Assembly: GCA_021817755.1 (NCBI GenBank)
Contig: JAKAGC010000237.1
Coordinates: forward strand, 1 to 6,460
DNA length: 6,460 nucleotides
DNA from: Acidobacteriota bacterium
GTDB taxonomy: Bacteria > Acidobacteriota > Aminicenantia > UBA2199
Direction: 5' to 3'
Shown: in pieces, positions 1 through 6,460 of the stretch
How positions within the stretch are numbered: position 1 is the stretch's first letter
Layout of the letters: each line of letters begins with the position of its first letter
Translations under genes and position numbers: made by a program
The notes under the pieces: generated by a model
What the model saw: only the letters and a program-made list of their open reading frames with translations
Told to the model about the DNA's origin: nothing
Databases searched by the model: none

Positions 1-15
1 TACAGAAAAAAATAA

Positions 16-927
16 ATGAGTCAGTCGATTTTCACAGTTCAAACATTTTCCGTTAATCAGATGGATTCCAGGGGAAGCGTTATTGCCATAGGTAATTTTG
101 ACGGGTTTCATCTTGGGCATCACCAAATCATTGGAACGCAAAAGGCAATTGCAGCAGAAAAAAACCTGGAATCGATAATCGTAACCTTTAATCCCGCAAC
201 ACGCGTTTATTTTAACCCTGATTTTCCAACCATCAGTACTCAAGAACAAAAAAAAAGAATTCTCGAAAGTCAGCAAACTGATAAGGTTTGTATATTTGAT
301 TTTGACCAAATAGTGAATATTCCCGGTGAAGAATTCTTAAGTGAATATTTGATTCGCCAATTTAATATGAAACATATCGTAATGGGAGAGAATTTCCGGT
401 TTGGAAAGGGTAGGGGAAGCGATATACGGTTTCTAAGCGAGGTCTCTCAACGTTATGGGTTTGGTTTTACCGTAGTCAAACCGGTTTTACTCGAGGGAAT
501 ACGTATATCCAGTTCTTTGATTAGGGAATTATTGGCACAAGGAAAAATAGAAGAAAGCAACCGGTTGCTCGGACGTTCATATATGATTGAAGGTATCGTA
601 TCAGAAGGAGATAAACTCGGTCGAAAAATGGGATATCCTACAATTAATATACAAACCCAGAACAAATTACTTCCCGAAGGTGTATTTAAAACGTCAGTAT
701 CCATAAATGGCGAGTTACATGCAGCAATCGCCTATATAGGGATGCGTCCCACTTTTAAAGGCAAAGAGAAAAAAGTAGAAGCCCATATCTTTGATTTTAA
801 CAAGTTTATATATGGTGAAAATGTATCGCTTTTTTTTGAAAAAAAAATACGGGATGAGATGACTTTTGATTCTGAAAGCAGCCTTATCGAGCAAATAAAA
901 AACGATATAAAGAAATTAAAAGGTTGA
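16..927 (+). CDS. ribF: Bifunctional riboflavin kinase / FMN adenylyltransferase (FAD synthetase) RibF
   Basis: Cytosolic enzyme that phosphorylates riboflavin to FMN and then adenylylates FMN to FAD. The 303-residue length is normal for the family. The N-terminal nucleotidyltransferase domain (about residues 20-180) shows GNFDGFHLGHH at 26-36, GENFRFGKGRG at 124-134 and ISSSLIR at 164-170. These match the family's GNFDGVHLGH, G-x-D/N-F-R-F-G and SST-x-I-R motifs. The C-terminal riboflavin kinase domain (about 185-300) shows GRKMGYPTIN at 202-211 with the PTxN metal/nucleotide motif. It also has GVF at 222-224, IGMRPTF at 241-247 and VEAHIFDF at 254-261, where Glu255 is the likely catalytic acid. 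The ATG at 16 gives the usual short lead into GNFDG and follows an in-frame TAA directly. No strong Shine-Dalgarno is visible in the 15 bases available, so translation may be coupled to an upstream gene. Both activities look intact. It is separated from the protease cluster by 69 bases. Confidence 0.96.
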   Translation: MSQSIFTVQTFSVNQMDSRGSVIAIGNFDGFHLGHHQIIGTQKAIAAEKNLESIIVTFNPATRVYFNPDFPTISTQEQKKRILESQQTDKVCIFDFDQIVNIPGEEFLSEYLIRQFNMKHIVMGENFRFGKGRGSDIRFLSEVSQRYGFGFTVVKPVLLEGIRISSSLIRELLAQGKIEESNRLLGRSYMIEGIVSEGDKLGRKMGYPTINIQTQNKLLPEGVFKTSVSINGELHAAIAYIGMRPTFKGKEKKVEAHIFDFNKFIYGENVSLFFEKKIRDEMTFDSESSLIEQIKNDIKKLKG

Positions 928-950
928 CAAAGATTAAAATATTTGATAAT
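924..950 (+). promoter_or_regulatory. Candidate sigma-70 promoter for tig
   Basis: A perfect -35 hexamer TTGACA (924-929) overlaps the ribF stop codon (TGA at 925-927). A -10-like GATAAT lies at 945-950, five of six matches to TATAAT. The spacer is 15 bases, shorter than the usual 16-18, and the surroundings are very AT-rich, so a -10 match by chance is possible. If real, it would let tig and the genes behind it be transcribed independently of ribF, with a leader of about 40 bases. No CIRCE-type heat-shock operator was seen nearby. Confidence 0.38.
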
Positions 951-983
951 GATATTGAATACAATTTTAAAATAGAAAAATTC

Positions 984-988
984 AGGAG
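984..988 (+). promoter_or_regulatory. Shine-Dalgarno site that fixes the tig start
   Basis: AGGAG at 984-988 sits 8 bases before the ATG at 997. No ATG, GTG or TTG codon in the same frame lies between 997 and the conserved trigger factor core, apart from a TTG inside the core itself with no ribosome site. The site therefore supports the long N-terminal extension as translated sequence and not as a start-choice error. Confidence 0.75.
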
Positions 989-996
989 CAAGTATA

Positions 997-2391
997 ATGA
1001 CGAATACTGAAACCGAAAAAACAGGACAAACAGAAGAAACCCTGGCAACGGAAGCAAAAAACGAAGTCGAAGAGACAGCAGCAAAGGTTGAAGATAAATC
1101 TGTTTTAACCGAGGGGCAAACCGAAGCAATACCCAATGAAACTCCCGCAGAATTAATTAAACAGTTTTCATTGGAAGTTACAAAAGATCAAATTGATAAG
1201 GATTTTGAAGAAGCATTAGCTAAATATGCAAGTGAAATCAGTATCCCCGGATTCCGTAAAGGAAAAGTTCCGCTGGATATCATCAAAGCCCGGTTCAATG
1301 ATGTTATAAAAGATGAAGTGATTAATAAAATTTTGGAGAAAAATGTTTTCGATCAAATCGAAAAAGAAGGACTCCATATCGCATCACAGCCCACAGTAGA
1401 TAAGATGGACGAAAAAGAAAATGGCGATTTCACTGCGGAAGTATCTGTAGAAATATTTCCTGAAGTCGAAATCCCGGAACTCGAAACGGTAGAAGTTGAG
1501 ATCGCCGCTTCGGAATTGAAGTACGAGCCTTATGATGAAGCCAAACAGATCGATGCCGTTCTTGAAGGAAACCGGAAGCAGTCCCCTGTAATCGACCGGG
1601 GAGTAGTCGAGAATGATTATGTAGTCATTAAATACCAATCGAAAGTGCTATCCACACGCAAGATGTTTCCCAAGAAACAAACCTATTTCATTGCAAAAGA
1701 TGGTGAGGAATTTGAAATCCCCGAATTCTACAAAGAAATCATTGGAAAGAATAGAGATGAATCGTTTACCTTTACCAGAACCTTCCCCGCCGATTATAAA
1801 AAGAAACCCCTGGCTGGGCAAGAAGTCGAATTTAATGTAACCGTTGTCAACATTTTCGAATTGGTGAAACCCGAATTAAATGAGAATTTTGTAAAATCAA
1901 TCGGTTTTGAAGATGAAAACACCTTTAAAGAAAAACTAAAAGGGGAATATGAACAGTACAACAGCAAAATGATCGAAGACAAGAAGATGGGATTCATCTT
2001 AGATAAACTAGTGGAAACCATTTCATTTCCTGTCCCCGGTAGTGCCGTAGCACATGAAGCGGAGCATATTTATTCCCATTACCGGAAGCAGTTTGGTTTA
2101 CCCGAAGGAGAAACTCCTCCTGCCCTTATAGAACCCTTTAAGAAAGAAGCTGAAAAAAGCGTTCGTGTTTCTTTAATCACCAGTGCAGTACGGAAAAAAT
2201 ACAATATCGAAGTTACTTCCGATGATCTCGAAAATGAATATAAGGAAATGTCGGAAAAGAACCGGATCCCCGTAAAGGAAATTCGAAAATACTTTATGAG
2301 TAAAGAGAATAGCCAACAGTTAAAAGACCGGTTATTGAAAGATAAAATTTCCGGATTGATTAAGGAGAAAATAGTAATAAAAGAAATATAA
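997..2391 (+). CDS. tig: Trigger factor, ribosome-associated chaperone, with acidic N-terminal extension
   Basis: Chaperone that docks on the ribosome near the exit tunnel and shields nascent chains. It has 464 residues against about 430 in the usual protein. The ribosome-binding signature GFRKGK is at 85-90, whereas in E. coli it lies near 43-48, so about 42 residues are extra at the front. Residues 1 to about 50 are rich in Glu, Thr, Ala and Lys with no aromatic residue, and are probably disordered. The N-terminal domain spans about 54-165. The central FKBP-like domain (about 195-290) keeps its outline (FPADY at 263-267, LAGQEVEFNV at 272-281). However, the active-site segment usually reading IPGFE is IPEFY (241-245), so isomerase activity is doubtful. 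The C-terminal helical substrate-cradle domain (about 291-464) is complete. The start is supported by AGGAG 8 bases upstream. A 64-base gap with a hairpin separates it from clpP. Identity as trigger factor is firm; the function of the extension is unknown. Confidence 0.95.
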   Translation: MTNTETEKTGQTEETLATEAKNEVEETAAKVEDKSVLTEGQTEAIPNETPAELIKQFSLEVTKDQIDKDFEEALAKYASEISIPGFRKGKVPLDIIKARFNDVIKDEVINKILEKNVFDQIEKEGLHIASQPTVDKMDEKENGDFTAEVSVEIFPEVEIPELETVEVEIAASELKYEPYDEAKQIDAVLEGNRKQSPVIDRGVVENDYVVIKYQSKVLSTRKMFPKKQTYFIAKDGEEFEIPEFYKEIIGKNRDESFTFTRTFPADYKKKPLAGQEVEFNVTVVNIFELVKPELNENFVKSIGFEDENTFKEKLKGEYEQYNSKMIEDKKMGFILDKLVETISFPVPGSAVAHEAEHIYSHYRKQFGLPEGETPPALIEPFKKEAEKSVRVSLITSAVRKKYNIEVTSDDLENEYKEMSEKNRIPVKEIRKYFMSKENSQQLKDRLLKDKISGLIKEKIVIKEI

Positions 2392-2395
2392 TATA

Positions 2396-2435
2396 TATAC
2401 GGCTCTTGGCTAAAGTAAAGCAGAAAGAGCCTATA
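2396..2435 (+). promoter_or_regulatory. Intergenic hairpin between tig and clpP
   Basis: GGCTCTT (2401-2407) pairs perfectly with AAGAGCC (2425-2431) around a 17-base loop. The stem extends by TATA (2396-2399) with TATA (2432-2435) after a single bulged C at 2400, giving 11 pairs in all. It begins five bases after the tig stop and ends about ten bases before the clpP Shine-Dalgarno (GAGG, 2445-2448). No U-run follows the stem, so it is a poor intrinsic terminator. A role in mRNA processing, in protecting the tig 3' end, or in tuning clpP translation is inference. Confidence 0.55.
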
Positions 2436-2455
2436 CATATAAATGAGGTTAAAAA

Positions 2456-3067
2456 ATGGCGTTAATACCAGTAGTAGTAGAACAAAGCGGAAACGTAGAA
2501 CGAGCATATGATATATATTCCCGTTTATTAAAAGACGGGATCATATTTATTGGTTCTCCCATAGATGATAATGTAGCAAATGTAATCATCGCCCAGTTAT
2601 TATTCCTTGAAGCCGAAGACCCAGAGAAAGACATTTCACTGTATATCAATTCTCCGGGAGGAGTAATCACCTCCGGGATGGCAATATACGATACCATGAA
2701 ATTTATCAAGAACGATATCGTCACTATATGTCTCGGGCAAGCAGCCTCAATGGCAGCCGTCTTACTCGCAGCCGGAACAAAAGGAAAACGGTACGCATTA
2801 CCCAATTCCAAAGTTCTTCTTCATCAACCCCTCGGTGGATATGAAGGTCAGGCAACGGATATCCTGATCCATGCCAGAGAGATCGAACGGGTTAAAGAAA
2901 ACCTGATCGATATTCTCTCCTTTCATATCGGTCAACCCCGGGAGAAGATTGCGAAAGATATCGAGCGTGATTTTATCATGAATGCTACCGAATCCATGAA
3001 TTATGGAATCGTCGATCACGTAATTTCGGAAAGAAAAGGAATAAGGGAGATCACTAAGAATGAGTAA
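2456..3067 (+). CDS. clpP: ATP-dependent Clp protease proteolytic subunit ClpP
   Basis: Serine peptidase that forms the tetradecameric proteolytic chamber of ClpXP. Its 203 residues are close to the typical size. The catalytic triad is complete: Ser98 in GQAASM (94-99), His123 in LLHQPLGG (121-128) and Asp172 in ERDFIM (170-175). These match Ser97/His122/Asp171 of well-studied homologues plus one. The substrate-strand motif YINSPGG lies at 63-69. The protein begins [10 protein letters not shown], which corresponds to the mature N terminus of E. coli ClpP after propeptide removal. There is thus almost no propeptide, and only Met removal may be needed to give the axial-loop N terminus. The ATG has GAGG (2445-2448) seven bases upstream. 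The final eight bases overlap the start of clpX, so chamber and unfoldase are probably translated together. Ala100 replaces the Gly common after the Ser-Met pair, a change the family pattern tolerates. Confidence 0.98.
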   Translation: MALIPVVVEQSGNVERAYDIYSRLLKDGIIFIGSPIDDNVANVIIAQLLFLEAEDPEKDISLYINSPGGVITSGMAIYDTMKFIKNDIVTICLGQAASMAAVLLAAGTKGKRYALPNSKVLLHQPLGGYEGQATDILIHAREIERVKENLIDILSFHIGQPREKIAKDIERDFIMNATESMNYGIVDHVISERKGIREITKNE

Positions 3068-4289
3068 CGGTACACCTCCCAGAAAAAAAGAAGAGAAAAA
3101 ATGCAGCTTCTGTGGTGCCACTCCATCTGCTGCATATAAATTGGTTGCAGGTCCCAATGGTTACATCTGCGATAGTTGTGTAATCACCGCCTATAACCTG
3201 CTTTATAATAGTAAAGAAACAGGTCGGCCTGTCCGGCACCGCAATACCCGGCATCTTCCCCCAGCAGAAATAAAAGACCGGCTTGATCAATATGTAATCT
3301 CCCAGGATATGGCAAAGAAGAAACTCGCAGTTGCAGTTTATAACCATTATAAAAGAGTAAACGAAGCCCGTTCCATTTCCGATGTCGAAATAAAAAAGAG
3401 TAATCTTCTTTTAATCGGTCCCACTGGAACAGGAAAAACCCTCCTCGCAGAAACAATGGCACGCATATTGGATGTTCCTTTTGCGATAGCCGATGCCACA
3501 ACGTTAACCGAAGCAGGTTATGTTGGTGAAGATGTTGAAAATATTCTTCTTAAACTCTATCAGGCTGCCGGAGAAGATAAAGAACTGACAGAACGAGGTA
3601 TTATCTATATTGATGAAATTGATAAAATCTCCCGGAAGAGTGAGAATCGTTCCATCACCCGCGATGTATCCGGCGAAGGTGTGCAACAGGCTTTGTTAAA
3701 ATTGATCGAAGGTATCGATGCCAACGTACCTCCCCAAGGAGGACGTAAACATCCGTACCAGGAGTTTTTAAGAATCGATACCCGTAATATACTTTTTATT
3801 GCAGGTGGGGCATTTGTTGGATTGGAAAAAATCATTACAAGCCGCATGAAAAAGAATGTAATCGGATTTAATTCGGATAATAAAGCCATTGAAATAAATG
3901 ACCGGAATATTTTCGAATTTGTACAAACCGATGATCTTATTAAATTCGGTCTGATTCCCGAGCTTGTAGGACGTTTCCCCGTATTTGGAATCCTTGATGG
4001 TCTTTCCGAAGATCATTTGTATCAGATTCTGACTGAACCGAAAAATGCTATTGTCAAGCAATATAAAGCACTGTTCAAAATAGATGGAATCGATCTTCAA
4101 TTTTCCGAGGAAGTACTTCGTTATATTTCCAAGGAAGCCATCCGGCGTGCCGTAGGTGCCAGGGGACTTCGTTCCATTATGGAAGAACTCATGCTGGACC
4201 TCATGTATGAAATCCCATCCCGGAAAGATAAAGTCGATAAAGTCATGGTGGATTTTGATTATTTGAAGGAAAAAAGATTGATCGCATGA
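3060..4289 (+). CDS. clpX: ATP-dependent Clp protease ATP-binding subunit ClpX
   Basis: AAA+ hexameric unfoldase that recognises degradation tags and threads substrates into ClpP. Its 409 residues are typical. The N-terminal zinc-binding domain has the four cysteines C15, C18, C37 and C40 in two CxxC pairs. The ATPase core has Walker A GPTGTGKT (120-127), pore-1 loop GYVG (153-156) and Walker B IIYIDEID (181-188, Asp185/Glu186). It also has the RKH loop at 229-231, arginine finger Arg305 in GRFPV, and sensor-2 Arg368 in GARGL. The IGF loop that docks on ClpP is present (268-270), so pairing with the upstream ClpP is expected. The start overlaps the clpP end by eight bases (ATGAGTAA) and has GGGAG at 3045-3049. 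The stop overlaps the lon start. All key residues are intact and nothing is missing. The zinc domain after C40 is somewhat diverged from common versions, which could affect adaptor binding (inference). Confidence 0.98.
   Translation: MSNGTPPRKKEEKKCSFCGATPSAAYKLVAGPNGYICDSCVITAYNLLYNSKETGRPVRHRNTRHLPPAEIKDRLDQYVISQDMAKKKLAVAVYNHYKRVNEARSISDVEIKKSNLLLIGPTGTGKTLLAETMARILDVPFAIADATTLTEAGYVGEDVENILLKLYQAAGEDKELTERGIIYIDEIDKISRKSENRSITRDVSGEGVQQALLKLIEGIDANVPPQGGRKHPYQEFLRIDTRNILFIAGGAFVGLEKIITSRMKKNVIGFNSDNKAIEINDRNIFEFVQTDDLIKFGLIPELVGRFPVFGILDGLSEDHLYQILTEPKNAIVKQYKALFKIDGIDLQFSEEVLRYISKEAIRRAVGARGLRSIMEELMLDLMYEIPSRKDKVDKVMVDFDYLKEKRLIA
4266..4289 (+). promoter_or_regulatory. clpX-lon ATGA overlap and distant Shine-Dalgarno
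   Basis: The lon ATG (4286-4288) overlaps the clpX TGA (4287-4289) as ATGA. The only purine-rich site, AAGGA at 4266-4270, is 15 bases from the ATG, farther than the usual 5-10. This suggests that lon translation depends mainly on ribosomes finishing clpX (termination-reinitiation). Confidence 0.6.
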
Positions 4290-6460
4290 AACGTGAATTT
4301 ATTCTCCCGTTGATTCCCTTGAGGGAAGTCGTTACATTTCCGTCTTCGATCGTTCCCATACTAATCGGTAGGGAAAGATCCCTGAATGCGTTAAAATATT
4401 CGAGGGAACAAGCTAATAATTATATTTTTCTTTCGATCCAGAAAAACCAGGTCAGTGAACTTCCACATTCTGCTGAAATTGCTGAAATCGGAGTTATTGG
4501 GAAAATAGAACGTTCTGCAGAACAGGAAAACGGCAGTTTTCGTGTGATTATTCATGGATTGGAGCGAGGGAGAATTGGACATTTTGTAGAAAGGGATCAG
4601 TATTTCCTGGTTAGTGTATCCAGTTTGGAAGAAATAGTCGATAATTCCAAAAATCATTTTGATCTCGCTCGAGAACTCGTTGCGGTATTTGAAGAATATA
4701 TCAGTATTCGTAAAGTCAAAATGCACGGTGTAGTAGCGAAGCTTGAACCCAACCGTTTATCTGAGATTTCCGATATTATCGCATCTGTTATCAATATCCC
4801 CCTCCAATTCAAGCAATCTCTTCTCGAAGAACTGAATGTATACGACCGTGGGTCAAAGTTACTTGCTATCCTGAAAAAAGAATTAATGAAGGCCAAAAGC
4901 GGTCGTGAAGTCGTTTATAGGACAACCAGGGAAGAAGGCACCGAAAGCGAAATTGAAGAGTATCGTAAGAAAATTGAAGCCGCTAATTTCCCCGAATATG
5001 TAAAAAAGAGAGCCGCCGAAGAGATGGAACGATTTCAGATGATGCCCTCTTTCTCTGCGGAGAGTACTGTTTCAAGAGCATACCTTGATTGGCTTCTGGC
5101 GATTCCTTGGACTACGTTGAAAGAAGAGAATAAAAATATCTCAAATGCCGCTAAAGTATTGGAAGAAGATCATTACGGTTTGGAAAAAGCCAAAGATAGA
5201 ATCCTCGATTACCTTGCCGTTCGTCAATTGGTAAAAAATCCATCCGGTGAAATATTATGCTTTGTCGGACCTCCCGGTGTCGGTAAGAGTTCGCTTTCCC
5301 GTTCTATTGCCCGAGCATTGGATCGCCCGTTTGTGCGAATCTCTCTCGGAGGAGTAAGGGATGAAGCTGAAATACGTGGTCATCGACGTACATATGTCGG
5401 CTCTTACCCAGGGCAGATTATTAAAGGATTGAAAAAAGCCAAATTTAAAAATCCCATTTTCCTGCTCGATGAAATCGATAAATTAAATTCGGATTTTAGA
5501 GGAGATCCTGCATCTGCGCTACTCGAAGTACTCGATCCCGAACAGAATTCCGAATTTGTCGATCATTATCTGGACCTCGAACTCGATTTATCTCAGGTAT
5601 TCTTTATTACCACCGCCAATACAGCAGACCCCATCCCTCCTGCATTAAAAGATCGAATGGAAATCATCGAGATTTCAGGTTACACAGAACGTGAGAAATT
5701 AAGTATTGCACGTAACTTCCTGTTGAAACGGCAGGCTGAGAAAAACGGTGTAGATCCAAAAGATTTTGTTATATCGGACGGTTTAATCCTGGATATTATT
5801 AATCACTATACACGGGAAGCAGGAGTTCGAAACCTGGAGCGGCAAGTAGCCATCGTCATGAGAAAGCTCGCTCGCCACTTCGTGGAAAATGCTTCATCCG
5901 GTTTTATTGAAAAACCCCTGATTGTCACCAATGAAATGCTGGAAAAATATCTCGGGATTCCAAAGTACACAGAACGGAAAATTCTCGAAAAAAATGAAAT
6001 CGGAGTATCTATCGGGCTTGCCTGGACAATGGCAGGCGGGGATATCTTGATTATCGAATCCCGCTGCGTCCGGGGAAAAGGTGATCTCATTCTTACGGGA
6101 AGTCTCGGTGATGTAATGAAGGAATCCTCTTCAACTGCGTTTAGTTATTCCAAGATCAAATTATCGCAACTTGATTTTGATACCAATGAAATTGAGAAGT
6201 ATAACATCCATCTCCACCTGCCTGAAGGAGCCGTTCCGAAGGAAGGTCCATCTGCCGGCGTAACGCTGGCCGTATCTATTATTTCGTTGTTGACCGGTAT
6301 ACCTGTCCGGTCGGATTACGCCATGACCGGCGAGATTACCTTGCGGGGTAAAATTCTCCCCGTAGGCGGAATTAAAGAAAAAATCATTGCTGCTCACCGG
6401 TATGGAATTACCAATGTCTTAATCCCAATTGAAAACGAAAAAGATTATAAAGAAGATATC
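4286..6460 (+). CDS. lon: Lon protease (LonA type), 3' end outside window, with shortened helical linker
   Basis: ATP-dependent AAA+ serine protease that degrades misfolded and regulatory proteins. The frame is open for 725 codons to the window edge; roughly 35-60 C-terminal residues are missing. The N-terminal domain opens with [13 protein letters not shown] (7-19). The ATPase module has Walker [10 protein letters not shown] (328-336), a pore-loop segment near Tyr370 (RRTYVG), Walker B LLDEID (393-398) and a DRMEII sensor segment. The protease domain shows [21 protein letters not shown], the catalytic Ser656 in GPSAG and Lys699 in GGIKEK (E. coli S679/K722). Thr681 in AMTGE is also kept. Two oddities stand out. 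About 24 residues that normally hold the conserved QREYYL-x-EQ long-helix motif are absent near residues 200-230. Glu653 stands where Asp is usual before GPSAG. The start overlaps the clpX stop. It is a LonA-family protein beyond reasonable doubt, possibly a divergent paralogue. Confidence 0.95.
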   Translation, partial: MKREFILPLIPLREVVTFPSSIVPILIGRERSLNALKYSREQANNYIFLSIQKNQVSELPHSAEIAEIGVIGKIERSAEQENGSFRVIIHGLERGRIGHFVERDQYFLVSVSSLEEIVDNSKNHFDLARELVAVFEEYISIRKVKMHGVVAKLEPNRLSEISDIIASVINIPLQFKQSLLEELNVYDRGSKLLAILKKELMKAKSGREVVYRTTREEGTESEIEEYRKKIEAANFPEYVKKRAAEEMERFQMMPSFSAESTVSRAYLDWLLAIPWTTLKEENKNISNAAKVLEEDHYGLEKAKDRILDYLAVRQLVKNPSGEILCFVGPPGVGKSSLSRSIARALDRPFVRISLGGVRDEAEIRGHRRTYVGSYPGQIIKGLKKAKFKNPIFLLDEIDKLNSDFRGDPASALLEVLDPEQNSEFVDHYLDLELDLSQVFFITTANTADPIPPALKDRMEIIEISGYTEREKLSIARNFLLKRQAEKNGVDPKDFVISDGLILDIINHYTREAGVRNLERQVAIVMRKLARHFVENASSGFIEKPLIVTNEMLEKYLGIPKYTERKILEKNEIGVSIGLAWTMAGGDILIIESRCVRGKGDLILTGSLGDVMKESSSTAFSYSKIKLSQLDFDTNEIEKYNIHLHLPEGAVPKEGPSAGVTLAVSIISLLTGIPVRSDYAMTGEITLRGKILPVGGIKEKIIAAHRYGITNVLIPIENEKDYKEDI

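Noticed and set aside
1..15. In-frame Tyr-Arg-Lys-Lys-stop just before ribF, possibly the tail of an upstream gene (for example truB).
   Set aside because: Four codons are far too little to identify a gene; the TAA could be chance in A-rich sequence.
928..1000. CIRCE/HrcA-type or other heat-shock operator ahead of tig.
   Set aside because: No TTAGCACTC/GAGTGCTAA pair or similar GC-containing inverted repeat; only AT-rich short palindromes such as ATTTTAAAAT (964-973).
884..1129. An antisense hydrophobic Leu/Phe-rich small protein over the ribF-tig junction.
   Set aside because: The hydrophobicity comes from reading the Glu/Lys-rich trigger factor extension and AT-rich gap backwards; no supporting start context.
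732..1136. Minus-strand open frames across ribF, tig, clpP, clpX and lon.
   Set aside because: They lie antisense to strongly conserved coding sequence, have low-complexity Phe/Ser/Leu-rich products and no ribosome sites; they are shadows of the real genes.
2396..2435. Intrinsic terminator after tig.
   Set aside because: Stem has no following U-run and the loop is long (17 bases).
2406..2443. A promoter in the tig-clpP gap (TTGGCT with TATACA or TATAAA).
   Set aside because: Spacers are 20 or 26 bases, and both elements overlap or abut the hairpin; the match is no better than chance in AT-rich DNA.
1..6460. A novel defence, mobile or biosynthetic system.
   Set aside because: All five genes belong to well-known housekeeping families in a known order; no integrase, repeat array, or unrecognised gene is present.

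Overview
The window holds five genes, all on the + strand: ribF, then tig, clpP, clpX and lon. All are intact except lon, which runs off the right edge. The last four form a protein-quality-control cluster: a ribosome-bound chaperone (trigger factor), the ClpXP protease (peptidase plus AAA+ unfoldase) and the Lon protease. The sequence is moderately AT-rich by eye, with AT-rich gaps and purine-rich Shine-Dalgarno sites.

The order tig-clpP-clpX-lon occurs in several bacterial phyla. From memory it includes spirochaetes (Borrelia BB0610-BB0613), some Firmicutes and deltaproteobacterial groups. A spirochaete-like or related anaerobic lineage is plausible, but the sequence alone does not fix the organism.

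Layout: ribF (16-927) makes FMN and FAD. A 69-base AT-rich gap follows, with a perfect TTGACA overlapping the ribF stop codon, so the protease cluster may have its own promoter there. Trigger factor (997-2391) carries an unusual acidic N-terminal extension and a diverged prolyl-isomerase domain. The 64-base gap before clpP holds a clear hairpin. clpP and clpX overlap by 8 bases, and clpX and lon by 4 (ATGA), which implies translational coupling. No stretch longer than 300 bases lacks a gene. No RNA gene, mobile element, CRISPR array or long repeat was seen.

No new kind of system is visible; this is a housekeeping locus. The most interesting departures are in Lon. It appears to lack the conserved long-helix (coiled-coil) segment between the N-terminal and ATPase parts, and it has Glu where Asp is usual just before the catalytic Gly-Pro-Ser-Ala-Gly. 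The trigger factor anomalies come next.
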